DNA of 64,000 nt from assembly GCA_030745875.1 (NCBI GenBank), contig JASLNT010000039.1:1-64000 (forward strand). Direction: 5' to 3'. How positions within the stretch are numbered: position 1 is the first letter of the stretch; every line of letters begins with the position of its first letter. A program made the translations under genes and the position numbers. Source of the stretch: Phycisphaerae bacterium. GTDB taxonomy: Bacteria; Planctomycetota; Phycisphaerae; SM23-33. This document shows positions 18,230 to 27,100 of the stretch, piece by piece. The notes under the pieces were generated by a model that saw only the letters and a program-made list of their open reading frames with translations, was not told the origin of the DNA and did not search any database.

Positions 18230-21200
18230 TCAGGTTTTGTCGTCCGGAAGCACTTCCATCAGCTTCTTCTCCAGCTCAGCCGTGTTGTAGGGCTTCTGGA
18301 TGAATCCCGCCAGACCTCTTCCGTCGAAACGGCGCGTAGCATCCTGCTCGCTGTATCCGCTGCAAAGAACCACAGTAATGTCCGGTCGGATGCGGCGGAG
18401 TTCGATAAAGGCCTGCTCTCCGTCCATGCGGGGCATGGTCAGATCCAGAAGCACGCAAACGATCGCGTCGGCGTTAGCGCTGAAGATGTCTATGGCCTCC
18501 TGACCGTCGGAGGCGGTCAGGACGTCGAAACCCATTGTGCGGAGTATCTGTTCGGCGACGTCGCGTACGGATTCCTCATCGTCGGCGACCAGGATCGTCC
18601 CCCGCCCGCGCAACGCTCCGGTCTGATCCGCATCGCGTTTCCGGGGCGCGGTCTTGCTGGGGTATGACCCGCCAGCCGGGAGAAGCACCGTGAATGTCGA
18701 ACCGGCGCCGACTTCGCTCTGGACCTTGATTGCGCCTTTATGCCCGCGAACGATGCCCAGGACAGCGGCCATTCCAAGTCCGCGACCGGTGAACTTGGTT
18801 GTGAAGAACGGGTCGAAAACCTTCTCTATGGTCTCGGCGTCCATACCGCAGCCCGTGTCGGAAACTTCGAGATAAACGTACGGTCCTTCGCTCAGCGGTT
18901 GTTCCAGACCGGCGAGCAGGGCGTGGTGAACGTCGTTGAGGCTGGCGCGGTCGCAATCGACCACGCCTGTCGAAAGTCGAATCACGCCGCTCTCGTCGCC
19001 AACAGCCTCCGAAGCGTTGGTGATCAGGTTCATGATGATCTGGCGGATCTGTGCAGCGTCGCAATCGGCGGTCGGCGGATTCTTGGCGAAGTTGTATTTG
19101 AGTTCGACTTTTTTCGAGATCGAAACGTTCAGGAGGTGGGCCATGTCCGCCACGAACTCATTCAGGTTCACCGACTCTACAACAAACCTGCCCTTACCCG
19201 AATAGGCGAGCATCTGTCTGGACAGTTCGGCTGCACGCCTGGAGGCCTTCTCGATTTCCTTGATGTTGTCGCGGGCGATGTCGGGCGTAGACAAATTGCG
19301 CATCGCCATATCCGAATTGCCCAGTATAACCATCAGGAGGTTGTTGAAATCGTGCGCGATCCCGCCGGCCAACACGCCCAGGCTTTCGAGTTTCTGTGCG
19401 TGCTGCACTTGGCGCTCCAGGCTCAGTCGCTGCTCCTCGGCCTGCTTTCGCTTGGTGATGTCAACTCCCAAACCGCCGACATAGCGCTTCCCGGACCCAT
19501 CCTGAAACACGAACTTGCTGTTCAGCCACCACGAAGAACTCCCGTCGGGATTTGTAGCCCGTTCGACAATTTCAATGGTTTGTCCCCTTTTCAGTACTTC
19601 CTGATCGTTGCGATGGAATTCCTCAGCGATTTCGCGAGGCCAGAGTTCGAAATCAGTCTTGCCTTTCCAATCGTTGAAGTCGACCTGGAATTGCTTCTGA
19701 AAGTTGTCGCTCAAGAAGACATGTCTACCGTCTTCATCCTTCATCCAGGCGATAACCGCGCTGTTTTCCAGAAACGACGACAACCGCATTTCGCTTTCCT
19801 GCAACGCCTCCTCAGTCCGCTTGCGCTCTTCGACTTCCCCCTCCAGCTCTCGCGAATACGCCTCCAATCGCGCAATAATCGGCTTGCCGACACGGAAGAA
19901 AAGCGTCGTTCCGACAAGGACAACGAGAAGGGCTACTGTTGCTGCAGACAGACCGGACCTGATGAAAGGCTCGCGAATTTCGGCCATATCCATTTTCGCC
20001 ACGATCCCCAGGTTCAGCGCTGGGACCGGTTCGTAGGCGGCTAGGACTGTTTCGCCCCGATAATCGAGTTCGATAACCGTTCCGGACATCCCCTTGAGCG
20101 CCCTTCGCATAGGTTCGGCGAGATCCGAATCGAAAGGCTCCGGCGCGGGTCGTTCGACAGCGCCGTATCGGTACCTCAGGATGAAGACAATAGAGTCCCC
20201 GTCGCGCCTGGCCAGCATGAACTCCCCGGTTTCTCCAAAACCGTCGTATGGCTCGTAAGCCTTGGCGATCTGCCCCAGCGACTCAGCGGCTGCATCGTTA
20301 TCCGGATCGGCATTCCGCAGCAGTCTGGCCAGGTCGGCGTCATGGCGTGCGACGGCTTCAATGAGGCGGACCTGGCTTTGGGCGGTGACTTGCAGCATCT
20401 CTCGATGCTCCTGGATGTGATGTCGATACAGCACGATCGTCATGACGCCCATGACCGCGGCGCAGGCACCGACCATGATCAGAATCAGGAAAAGCAATCT
20501 CTTTTTCGGGCTCATGGACTTGCCCGTACGTCCCGCTCCGGTCAACAGTATCATTGGAAGGGCGTCCGGTCCGGAGGCGCACACGATGGCGAGCCCCAAC
20601 AGCAGGAACGCCAACGCCGTCGTAAGCGCCATCGGAACCGTGGCGCCGTGACCGTAGAGCAGAGGACTTCCATAAAGATACGCCAGGCAAAACAGCAGGC
20701 TCGTGCCCAGCACCAGGGCGCCCAGACAGCCGGCCCAATGAACCAGGCCAATTCCCCGCCCGGAGGTCCGGCGCGACCGCAGGATGAGGGCAAGGGCGCC
20801 GAGACCCGACAGCAGGAATACGCCTCCGGTGGACGGAGACATCCGGGCGATAGGAATGTTCCCAAGATGCCCGGCAGACGGTACGAGGGCGTCCTCGAAG
20901 TTGAGGTCCATTCCGGTGAAGTGCCCGACGACTTCAAGCCCGCCAAAAATGGAGACCAGCACCGTAAGGGCTCCGAGAACAACGAGACTCGCGCCAGACA
21001 GGGACCGAACAGTCAACGCAGTCAGAATGCCTCCAAGCAAGATGAAGCTGACGGCGGTGCTTGGCGCCATGGGGATGTATCCCTTGCGAACGCTGCCCAG
21101 CAACCCCAGGCCGGGCACGTAACCCATTAGTCCCAACAGGGCAATTACTATAGCTCCGACGGCGGCGAAAACCGAGAGGCGCATTCGGAAAACGCCCCGG

Positions 21201-21301
21201 GCTTGATTCTGATCGGATAGCGCCCGGGTAGGGTCATGTTTCGAGAAGGGACCTCCCCCGGTCTCATGCGGGCCGCGTTCGACATCACGTTGCTGTTTCA
21301 T
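18230..21301 (-). CDS. Membrane-bound hybrid sensor histidine kinase with receiver domain
   Basis: The start at 21301 (MKQQRD) follows an AGAGG stretch; the ORF-track start is 9 codons earlier. The 1023-residue protein has about seven hydrophobic segments in residues 40-270, a further membrane pair bracketing a periplasmic loop (about 280-460), a coiled coil and a PAS domain (about 500-620). Then come HisKA with GIAHDFNNLL (phospho-His near 650), HATPase (SDTGCGMD, GRGLGMAAVLG) and a C-terminal receiver with DDEES, the phospho-Asp in LLDLTMPRMDG and IQKPY. No output DNA-binding domain is seen; the signal is unknown. It converges on the caspase operon. Confidence 0.93.
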   Translation of the reverse strand: MKQQRDVERGPHETGGGPFSKHDPTRALSDQNQARGVFRMRLSVFAAVGAIVIALLGLMGYVPGLGLLGSVRKGYIPMAPSTAVSFILLGGILTALTVRSLSGASLVVLGALTVLVSIFGGLEVVGHFTGMDLNFEDALVPSAGHLGNIPIARMSPSTGGVFLLSGLGALALILRSRRTSGRGIGLVHWAGCLGALVLGTSLLFCLAYLYGSPLLYGHGATVPMALTTALAFLLLGLAIVCASGPDALPMILLTGAGRTGKSMSPKKRLLFLILIMVGACAAVMGVMTIVLYRHHIQEHREMLQVTAQSQVRLIEAVARHDADLARLLRNADPDNDAAAESLGQIAKAYEPYDGFGETGEFMLARRDGDSIVFILRYRYGAVERPAPEPFDSDLAEPMRRALKGMSGTVIELDYRGETVLAAYEPVPALNLGIVAKMDMAEIREPFIRSGLSAATVALLVVLVGTTLFFRVGKPIIARLEAYSRELEGEVEERKRTEEALQESEMRLSSFLENSAVIAWMKDEDGRHVFLSDNFQKQFQVDFNDWKGKTDFELWPREIAEEFHRNDQEVLKRGQTIEIVERATNPDGSSSWWLNSKFVFQDGSGKRYVGGLGVDITKRKQAEEQRLSLERQVQHAQKLESLGVLAGGIAHDFNNLLMVILGNSDMAMRNLSTPDIARDNIKEIEKASRRAAELSRQMLAYSGKGRFVVESVNLNEFVADMAHLLNVSISKKVELKYNFAKNPPTADCDAAQIRQIIMNLITNASEAVGDESGVIRLSTGVVDCDRASLNDVHHALLAGLEQPLSEGPYVYLEVSDTGCGMDAETIEKVFDPFFTTKFTGRGLGMAAVLGIVRGHKGAIKVQSEVGAGSTFTVLLPAGGSYPSKTAPRKRDADQTGALRGRGTILVADDEESVRDVAEQILRTMGFDVLTASDGQEAIDIFSANADAIVCVLLDLTMPRMDGEQAFIELRRIRPDITVVLCSGYSEQDATRRFDGRGLAGFIQKPYNTAELEKKLMEVLPDDKT

Positions 21302-21616
21302 GTTCAACCTCTTCGAGGGATGGTACACGCAGCAAACAGATCCGGACTGATGAGCAAGGTGCGCCCGGATGTATCACCAGGCGACTCACAGCACAGTACA
21401 GTATAGTGTCCGCCGCTTGGTGTCTATCAGGATATTGCAGTTTTTCAACCACAGTTCCGTATCGACGACTGTCGGTGATTTGTACGGTGTGTCTACGGGG
21501 ATTGCTCGGGTGGGGGATTGTCCGGATTCATGCCATTGACCGCGTCGGCCATACTCGTCAAGAACTTCCTAATAATTGTTTGACAAAGATGCACAGATAG
21601 CCTAGTTCTTATGTTC

Positions 21617-21644
21617 TCGATCCGATCCTTCGCGATCGGATCGA
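21617..21644. repeat. Perfect 11-bp inverted repeat (hairpin 1)
   Basis: TCGATCCGATC and its exact complement are separated by a 6-nt loop. It lies 6 nt before hairpin 2 and is followed by AAAACAA. No gene ends nearby, so its role as a terminator is doubtful. Confidence 0.7.
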
Positions 21645-21650
21645 AAACAA

Positions 21651-21683
21651 GGAAGGCTTGGTCCCCCCCCCGCCAAGCCTTCC
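21651..21683. terminator. Perfect 11-bp hairpin with C9 loop (hairpin 2), possible minus-strand terminator
   Basis: GGAAGGCTTGG pairs with CCAAGCCTTCC around a T-C9-G loop. On the minus strand the stem is followed by TTGTTTTC, the form of an intrinsic terminator, but no minus-strand gene reads into it. It could terminate an unannotated RNA. Confidence 0.45.
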
Positions 21684-22142
21684 GCTTTGCGCTCACTCGG
21701 ACACCATGCCCTAGTTACGATCCGTGTTCGACTTCTTCCACCCGATATGCAGCATGCGCGACGGTGAGCAATTCGAGAATCTACGGAACGGGTCGGTGGA
21801 CTGATGCTCGGAAAAGCGAGAATTGCCCTCACCAGCTGTACGCAGTGACGCCGTTTCGGTTCCATTCAGGTCCAGGCGGCCGTGCTCCTCCGAAGCATGA
21901 TAGATCGCCTTCGATTGCATATTGGATTCCCATATCCAAGTACACGACTAGCACCTTGGCGCCTGCCCCTGTTTACAGAGATTGCTTGTGAACAGACGAC
22001 AGGCGGTTTTTGTATTCCGGAGTTTCAGAATTAGCTTTGCAGAAAGCCAACACTAGCTTATCATTACTAGACTTACAGATCGTATAGGCCCTGTATACTC
22101 GGCTTGAAAGGACATATCGTGGCTCCCGGCGACAGGACAAGC

Positions 22143-22892
22143 ATGGGCGGGCAGAACCGCCGCTTTGAGACAACGCACTGGACCGAGATATTCTCCGCTC
22201 GCACACTTGATCAGGCCCGACATCGGGAGGCGATTGGAGTAGTCCTGGCCAGATACTGGAAGCCGATGTACTGCTATATCCGCCGCAAAGGCTATAACAA
22301 CGAAGAGGCAAAGGATATAGTACAGGGCTTCTGTCAGAAGATCGTTCTGGACCGCAGCCTTATACAGCAGGCGGACCCTGAGAGGGGGCGATTCCGCACA
22401 TTCCTTCTGGTATCGCTAAGCCGCTATGCTCTAAACATTCAGCGAGACGGCGCAACCCTTAGGAGATCGCCCACCGGAGCCATGTTCACTCTGGACGATT
22501 CCGCCTCGATGGACATGCCTGAATTGTCTCAAGAACTGACGCCGGATGAGGCGTTCAACTATGCTTGGGCTTCCAAACTCCTCGATGACGTGCTCGCCGC
22601 TGTTGAAACCGAATGTCGCGACAGCGGCAAGGATGTCCACTGGGAGGTTTTTAGTGATCGAACGGTGACGCCGCTGCTAGAGAATACAAAGCCGCCCCCT
22701 CTCTCGGAGCTCTGTGAGAGACATAGCATCCTCGATGAGACGAAGGCCTCCAACATGATTGTTACCGTCAAGCGCCGCTTCCGGGCCGAACTCGCCCGGC
22801 AGGTTCGACTTGCCGTATCCTCCGACGCCGATGTAGATATGGAAATTGCCGACTTGATGAAAATCCTTTCACGCTACGGCGCAAGATTGTAG
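22143..22892 (+). CDS. ECF-type RNA polymerase sigma factor (planctomycete type)
   Basis: The product is about 249 residues from the ATG at 22143 (AGGA 5 nt upstream); a GTG at 22119 behind AAAGGA is an alternative start. Region 2 is visible at ARYWKPMYCYIRRKGYNNEEAKDIVQGFCQKI, the core-binding helix pair. The RFETTHW start is typical of Planctomycetota ECF factors. Region 4 is weaker, near the C-terminus (LCERHSILDETKASNMIVTVKRRF). Such sigma factors are often coupled to Ser/Thr kinases instead of classical anti-sigma factors. A kinase with a zinc-finger head lies 5 kb downstream at the other end of the glycosyltransferase cluster, which makes it a candidate partner (inference). Confidence 0.85.
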   Translation: MGGQNRRFETTHWTEIFSARTLDQARHREAIGVVLARYWKPMYCYIRRKGYNNEEAKDIVQGFCQKIVLDRSLIQQADPERGRFRTFLLVSLSRYALNIQRDGATLRRSPTGAMFTLDDSASMDMPELSQELTPDEAFNYAWASKLLDDVLAAVETECRDSGKDVHWEVFSDRTVTPLLENTKPPPLSELCERHSILDETKASNMIVTVKRRFRAELARQVRLAVSSDADVDMEIADLMKILSRYGARL

Positions 22893-23018
22893 CCAAAAGC
22901 GTGTATATACGTATGTAACATGGAGGCGGGCGGACACGCCGAACTGTATGAAAACAGCTCGTCGCTGAATGGCGTACGGCATATTCAATCTCCTGATCTC
23001 TGGTTCTGGAGCAACACT

Positions 23019-23546
23019 GTGGCAACGAAATCAACATTTGGGCTATGTCCAAAGCTACTTGTGACACTGCTGGACGCTGGCTCGGACGGTGAGGACAACT
23101 GCAGTCAGTTGCCTGCACCTCAGGCCGCCGCGGAGCTCATGCGGCGGCGCCTGGTCAGCCCGCTGCAGATCACGGAACGCTGTGTCGATTCACTACCCGA
23201 CGTTCTGGACAGATCTTGCCCGGAGATGCTGTCCATAAAAGGTTGCCCACTTGGTGAGATACTGCTGGATCCCAACACTCCGCTGGCGATCCTTGAGACG
23301 CTTAAGCAGTATGGTAAGGGTCTCGCAGCTCGATGGGACGAGGGCTCCGAACATGTAGCGGCTGTCACAATCTACTTCGCCGCCATTGCCGCCGCCCTGG
23401 GTTCCCACCGTTGTAAGATTACTACTCGGTCCTACGGGGAACTGGCCGATTCGCTACGGTTGTTGATGGCTGATCGATGGACAACACCTGAACTAGCAGG
23501 GTTATTCGATACCGCCCGAACACTATGTGAGGCGGAAGAACGATGA
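23019..23546 (+). CDS. Hypothetical protein after ECF sigma factor
   Basis: I favour the GTG at 23019, which has GGAG 8 nt upstream and gives MATKSTFGLCPKLLV; the ORF-track ATG at 22920 lacks an SD. The protein has about 175 residues, is mostly helical by composition and is rich in alanine and leucine. It has several cysteines (LCPKL, ERCVDS, RSCPEM, KGCPLG) but no regular zinc pattern and no signal peptide. I recognise no family. Its position directly behind the sigma factor gene suggests a shared transcript and perhaps a regulatory role, but this is only context. Confidence 0.55.
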   Translation: MATKSTFGLCPKLLVTLLDAGSDGEDNCSQLPAPQAAAELMRRRLVSPLQITERCVDSLPDVLDRSCPEMLSIKGCPLGEILLDPNTPLAILETLKQYGKGLAARWDEGSEHVAAVTIYFAAIAAALGSHRCKITTRSYGELADSLRLLMADRWTTPELAGLFDTARTLCEAEER

Positions 23547-23821
23547 ATATGTTGGACGCCGACGCGGCTATGATGCTGTTGTCGCCTCAGCAACGATATT
23601 CAAAAACACTACCGCGTGGGGCTCTGCGGGGGGGAGCCCCATGTGGGGGGGGCGATCAGGACGGTGCAATACAACAAATCTTGATAGAGTATTAGCATAT
23701 CATCTAAACGCACGATGCAGCTTTAAAGGCAACCATGAGCGGGGGGTTGCTATAAGAAGAGAAAAGGTTTAAGTTTTGATTCGTTGGGGGTTCGTTTAAC
23801 CAGGCTGAGAGGACGGTATTG

Positions 23822-25585
23822 ATGAATCTCAAACGCTATCATCCTGACATTACTCGTATTGCAGAATCGCCTTGCGACTATCCCAAGAGTCAATTTTCCG
23901 GCGCCGGCATCGTCATATGCGCCGGTGGGCGAACGTATTTTACGTGTGCTTGGGTCTTGGTAAACCTGCTCCGCCGTCTGGGCTGTAGGCTTCCCATAGA
24001 AGTCTGGTATCGCGGTCCTCACGAAATGAGCGACGTTATGCGACGGACAATTGAATCCGTTGCAGACGTCCATTGCATGAATGCCGCCGAACAGGGCGAT
24101 CGCCGCCAGCTGGACGGCTGGGAGGTCAAACCCTACGCTATTGCTCACAGTAGATTCGAGGAGGTGCTGTTCCTGGACTGCGACAATGTGCCCACGCGCG
24201 ATCCCTCTTGGCTTTTCGAAGAAGACGCATACCGCCGCTTCGGCGCCGTGTTCTGGCCTGATCGTTGGATGGGTGAAGGTGATCCGGACAGCTGTCGCAC
24301 AATCTGGCCCCAGGCATGGGAGGCCTGCGGCGTCGCGAAACGCGACGAGCCGGAGTTCGAGTCCGGCCAGATGGTAATCCACAAGCGCCGCTGCTGGCGA
24401 GCGCTCCAACTGACCATGTTCTTCAACAAACATTCCGACTTCTTCTATCGATGGCTTCTGGGCGACAAGGACACATTCCATATGGCCTGGCGCCGTATCG
24501 GCCAGCCATACGGAATGCCGATGTTCCATCCAATGCAGGACTCGAAAAATGGTCCGGTGCTGTACCAGCATGACTTCCAGGGGCGTCGCTTCCTGCAACA
24601 TCGCAACCAGGACAAATGGAATTACGATGGAGACAATCTCCGGATACCGGCTTTTGCGCATGAAGAGGTCTGCCTGGAATTCCTGCATCGCCTCCGACAG
24701 CGTTGGGACGGTGTGGTGCGTCGATATCCGGATGATTACACCGATATCGAGCAAGACGCTGTCCAGCGGATAGCCGGCCATCGCCTCTTTCAATATGCTG
24801 GCGGTGGTAATTGCCTTCGCCTGATCGAAATGAAGCCAAACTTCAAGGTCGGCTTGGGAAAAAGCCGCTGGGAGACGGCTTGGGACGTTGAGCAACGCAG
24901 CCGGGGAGTCAGCCTTACCTTACACAACGGCAACCGCAAGATGTGCATACTTGACCAGAGTGGACAGGCGACCTGGCGGGGCCGATGCCTGCATTTTGAG
25001 AAATCGCCTATCACAATCGAACCAATCAAACACCTGCCCCCGAAACAACGAACTGTCGCCGAAGAAATCAGAACACTGCTCGGGGAATCTCCCGCATCCG
25101 GCGGGAATGAAATCAAACGCATCGCAGCCGCTGGCCCGTTCCTGTATCGCCGGATCGGTCACGACCGCCGACCAATGGAATTATCTAGCGATCACACAAT
25201 CACCCGTGGTGCAGGCGGTCTTGAGCGATGGTGGTTCCTCAATACTTCCACGGCACCGTTCAAACTTCAAGTTTGGGGAGAGTCAGGGCTTACATGCGAT
25301 CTTGAGCGTCACACAGATGGGATATGGAGGGGCAACTGGCGCATGCACGAGAAAATGCCTGTGGAATTGATCCCCGCGGCCCAAGCGTCAGTCGTTGAAG
25401 ATTCAATCCTCAACAAGGCAGTCTCGGACGACACGAGTGATGCGACTCTGGAACCGTACTATGGCGCAAGCTCGATTGTAACAGCCAATGGCGCCAACGC
25501 TTCCTATTACGGCGACGTCTCCAACTTATCGAATGACAGCCAACACGCTTCCGATTACTATGGAAGCAGTTCTGGTCCGACATAG
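23822..25585 (+). CDS. Alpha-mannosyltransferase-like (GT71-type) glycosyltransferase with repeated C-terminal beta modules
   Basis: The start is ATG 23822, 9 nt after GAGAGG. The first roughly 300 residues resemble GT71/putative mannosyltransferases: RTYFTCAWVLVNLLRRLGC, PIEVWYRG, VLFLDCDNVPTRDP with the DxD metal/nucleotide motif, and ESGQMVIHK. After residue 330 two similar beta-rich modules occur. The first ends WRGRCLHFEKSPITIEPI and the second ends WRGNWRMHEKMPVELIPA, pointing to an internal duplication. The last 45 residues are a low-complexity tail with YYG at 16-17-residue spacing. It would add a sugar to a surface glycan or glycoprotein. It is the first of four transferase genes in one direction. 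Confidence 0.75.
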   Translation: MNLKRYHPDITRIAESPCDYPKSQFSGAGIVICAGGRTYFTCAWVLVNLLRRLGCRLPIEVWYRGPHEMSDVMRRTIESVADVHCMNAAEQGDRRQLDGWEVKPYAIAHSRFEEVLFLDCDNVPTRDPSWLFEEDAYRRFGAVFWPDRWMGEGDPDSCRTIWPQAWEACGVAKRDEPEFESGQMVIHKRRCWRALQLTMFFNKHSDFFYRWLLGDKDTFHMAWRRIGQPYGMPMFHPMQDSKNGPVLYQHDFQGRRFLQHRNQDKWNYDGDNLRIPAFAHEEVCLEFLHRLRQRWDGVVRRYPDDYTDIEQDAVQRIAGHRLFQYAGGGNCLRLIEMKPNFKVGLGKSRWETAWDVEQRSRGVSLTLHNGNRKMCILDQSGQATWRGRCLHFEKSPITIEPIKHLPPKQRTVAEEIRTLLGESPASGGNEIKRIAAAGPFLYRRIGHDRRPMELSSDHTITRGAGGLERWWFLNTSTAPFKLQVWGESGLTCDLERHTDGIWRGNWRMHEKMPVELIPAAQASVVEDSILNKAVSDDTSDATLEPYYGASSIVTANGANASYYGDVSNLSNDSQHASDYYGSSSGPT

Positions 25586-25642
25586 TCCGCTGCTTCACAG
25601 TGTAAGGGAGGCCGATTTGTAGTCGGATTGGGAGCATTTTCT

Positions 25643-26404
25643 ATGGATGTTACGAAACTTGTCTTGGCAATCATGACAGTGGATCGCGATCCGCAGTACG
25701 TACACCAGACGCTCGCAAGTCTGTTCGCGGCTGACCCCCTGATCCACGAGATGTCGTCCATACACCTTATGATTGACGCGAGCGACGCCGATTACTTGCG
25801 GGACTATCGTCATCACCAGAGGCTCTCGTTCCATCCTCTCAGGCAAGCGGAACAGGACCGGATCGCTGATTGGTCTCGCCACCGAAGATTCTGCCGCAAC
25901 TACGTCCGCTGCCTGAGCCTGCCGATTCCCGAAGGCGGAGGCATCTGCGTCTGCGAAGACGACGTTGTCTTTCGTGACATGTTCGTCCAACGCCTTCTGA
26001 CGACGGTGGATGAACTGGAGTCGCATACGGAAGCATCCGATTACTGTCTGGCTCTCTTTACCGACTGCGATTTGGAGCAGGACGCATCCTTCTACCGCGG
26101 ACTCTACTTCTGCAGTTATGCCTGGTCTTTCCGGGGAACGCAGTGCATGTATTATCCGCGCGGCGTGGCCGAGGATATCAGAGGGTATCTCCAAGAGCAC
26201 GGAGTGGACAGGACCGATGACTGCGGCGATCTGCTGATCGGCAAACTGTATGCCGACAGGATGTACGCCAGCCCACGTTCTCTAGTGAACCACATCGGGG
26301 ACGTATCAACGGGCTTGGGAGGCATGCCGCCATCGCCGACTTTTCACCGACCATACGTGCCGATCAGCCGTGACCAGTGGGGCAGTGCATCTGAATCCAT
26401 TTAA
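25643..26404 (+). CDS. Glycosyltransferase-like protein (GT25-like)
   Basis: A 253-residue protein starting at ATG 25643, 9 nt after GGGAG. It has an N-terminal nucleotide-sugar-type fold (LVLAIMTVDRDPQYVHQTLASL) and an acidic CVCEDDVVFRD motif that resembles the EDD/ExD motif of GT25-type transferases and related LPS enzymes. The C-terminal half, with SYAWSFRGTQCMYY and a DLLIGKLYAD segment, fits the acceptor half of such enzymes. Substrate unknown. It is the second transferase in the cluster, 57 nt after the first. Confidence 0.65.
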   Translation: MDVTKLVLAIMTVDRDPQYVHQTLASLFAADPLIHEMSSIHLMIDASDADYLRDYRHHQRLSFHPLRQAEQDRIADWSRHRRFCRNYVRCLSLPIPEGGGICVCEDDVVFRDMFVQRLLTTVDELESHTEASDYCLALFTDCDLEQDASFYRGLYFCSYAWSFRGTQCMYYPRGVAEDIRGYLQEHGVDRTDDCGDLLIGKLYADRMYASPRSLVNHIGDVSTGLGGMPPSPTFHRPYVPISRDQWGSASESI

Positions 26405-26416
26405 CGAGAACGTGTG

Positions 26417-27097
26417 ATGCAACTCATACCAAGAGTGTTTCATCAGATATGGGTCGGGCCTGAGCCATTGCCTGCGACAGCGAAGGACTACGCAGCCTCA
26501 TGGCAAGAGCAACATCCCGACTGGGATATGGAACTGTGGACAGATCAGAACCTGCCTCAGGGGCAGCTCAACCGGGATATCTACGAACACACGGAAAAGC
26601 CGTCACAGAGGGCGGACATTCTGGCGTACGAGGTGCTGAACCAGTTTGGCGGCGTGTACATCGACATCGACTACGAATGTCTCCGGAACATCGAGCCTCT
26701 ACTGGAGGATGTATCGTATTTCCACGGCGAGGAACTCCCCGGACGCCCGGCCTTGGGCATCCTTGGAAGTGTGGCGGGGCATCCCTTCTTGCGCTCGTGC
26801 CAACTGAAGATTCGAGAACGCTGGCCTTGGCGAGCGGGCAAGATACTTGAGGAAACAGGTCCGGATTTCTACAACAGGGCCGTGCAAGCCTATCTGGGCG
26901 AGCACACCCAAGTCCCATACGTTGATTCGCTTTCGGGCAGACAAGCTGGAAGCAAGCTTGCACCCGCTTGCCGATTACCGTTGCATGCGTTCCGGACGTG
27001 GGTTCTGTATCCGTACTACCTTGGCGAAACGTGGGAGCCCCAAGATCATCCGGATGCGTACGCCGTTCATCATTGGCAGAAGAACTGGGAGTTTTGA
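26417..27097 (+). CDS. GT32-type glycosyltransferase (DxD, capsular polysaccharide type)
   Basis: A 226-residue protein. IPRVFHQIWVGPEPLP and WDMELWTDQNLP are hallmarks of the GT32/Och1-like family; RADILAYEVLNQFGGVYIDIDYECLRNI carries the DxD (DID) donor-binding motif. The C-terminal AVHHWQKNW is also typical. It transfers a hexose to a glycan acceptor in capsule, LPS-like or surface-layer glycan synthesis. It lies 12 nt after the preceding gene and 3 nt before the next, so it is clearly in an operon. Confidence 0.88.
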   Translation: MQLIPRVFHQIWVGPEPLPATAKDYAASWQEQHPDWDMELWTDQNLPQGQLNRDIYEHTEKPSQRADILAYEVLNQFGGVYIDIDYECLRNIEPLLEDVSYFHGEELPGRPALGILGSVAGHPFLRSCQLKIRERWPWRAGKILEETGPDFYNRAVQAYLGEHTQVPYVDSLSGRQAGSKLAPACRLPLHAFRTWVLYPYYLGETWEPQDHPDAYAVHHWQKNWEF

Positions 27098-27100
27098 TCC

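Larger units (their letters stand above)
21302..22142 (+). other. Gene-poor region with paired hairpins
   Basis: This 841-nt stretch has only short ORFs without protein-like composition. It holds a TTGACA hexamer (21580-21585) and two adjacent perfect 11-bp hairpins at 21617-21644 and 21651-21683; the loop of the second contains nine C residues. A looser stem (GGTGAG-CAATTC at 21763 with GAATTG-CC-CTCACC ending at 21833) follows. Nothing else is recognised. Confidence 0.5.

Noticed and set aside
21763-21833. GGTGAG-CAATTC / GAATTG-CC-CTCACC stem as a structured RNA or recombination site
   Set aside because: The stem has a 2-nt bulge and a 45-nt interior without clear further pairing; it does not fit attC or a known RNA family, so it is only mentioned in the region note.
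23527-23772. 81-residue ORF before the glycosyltransferases
   Set aside because: It is composed of G-tract translation (Gly/Trp/Arg) and lacks a ribosome site.
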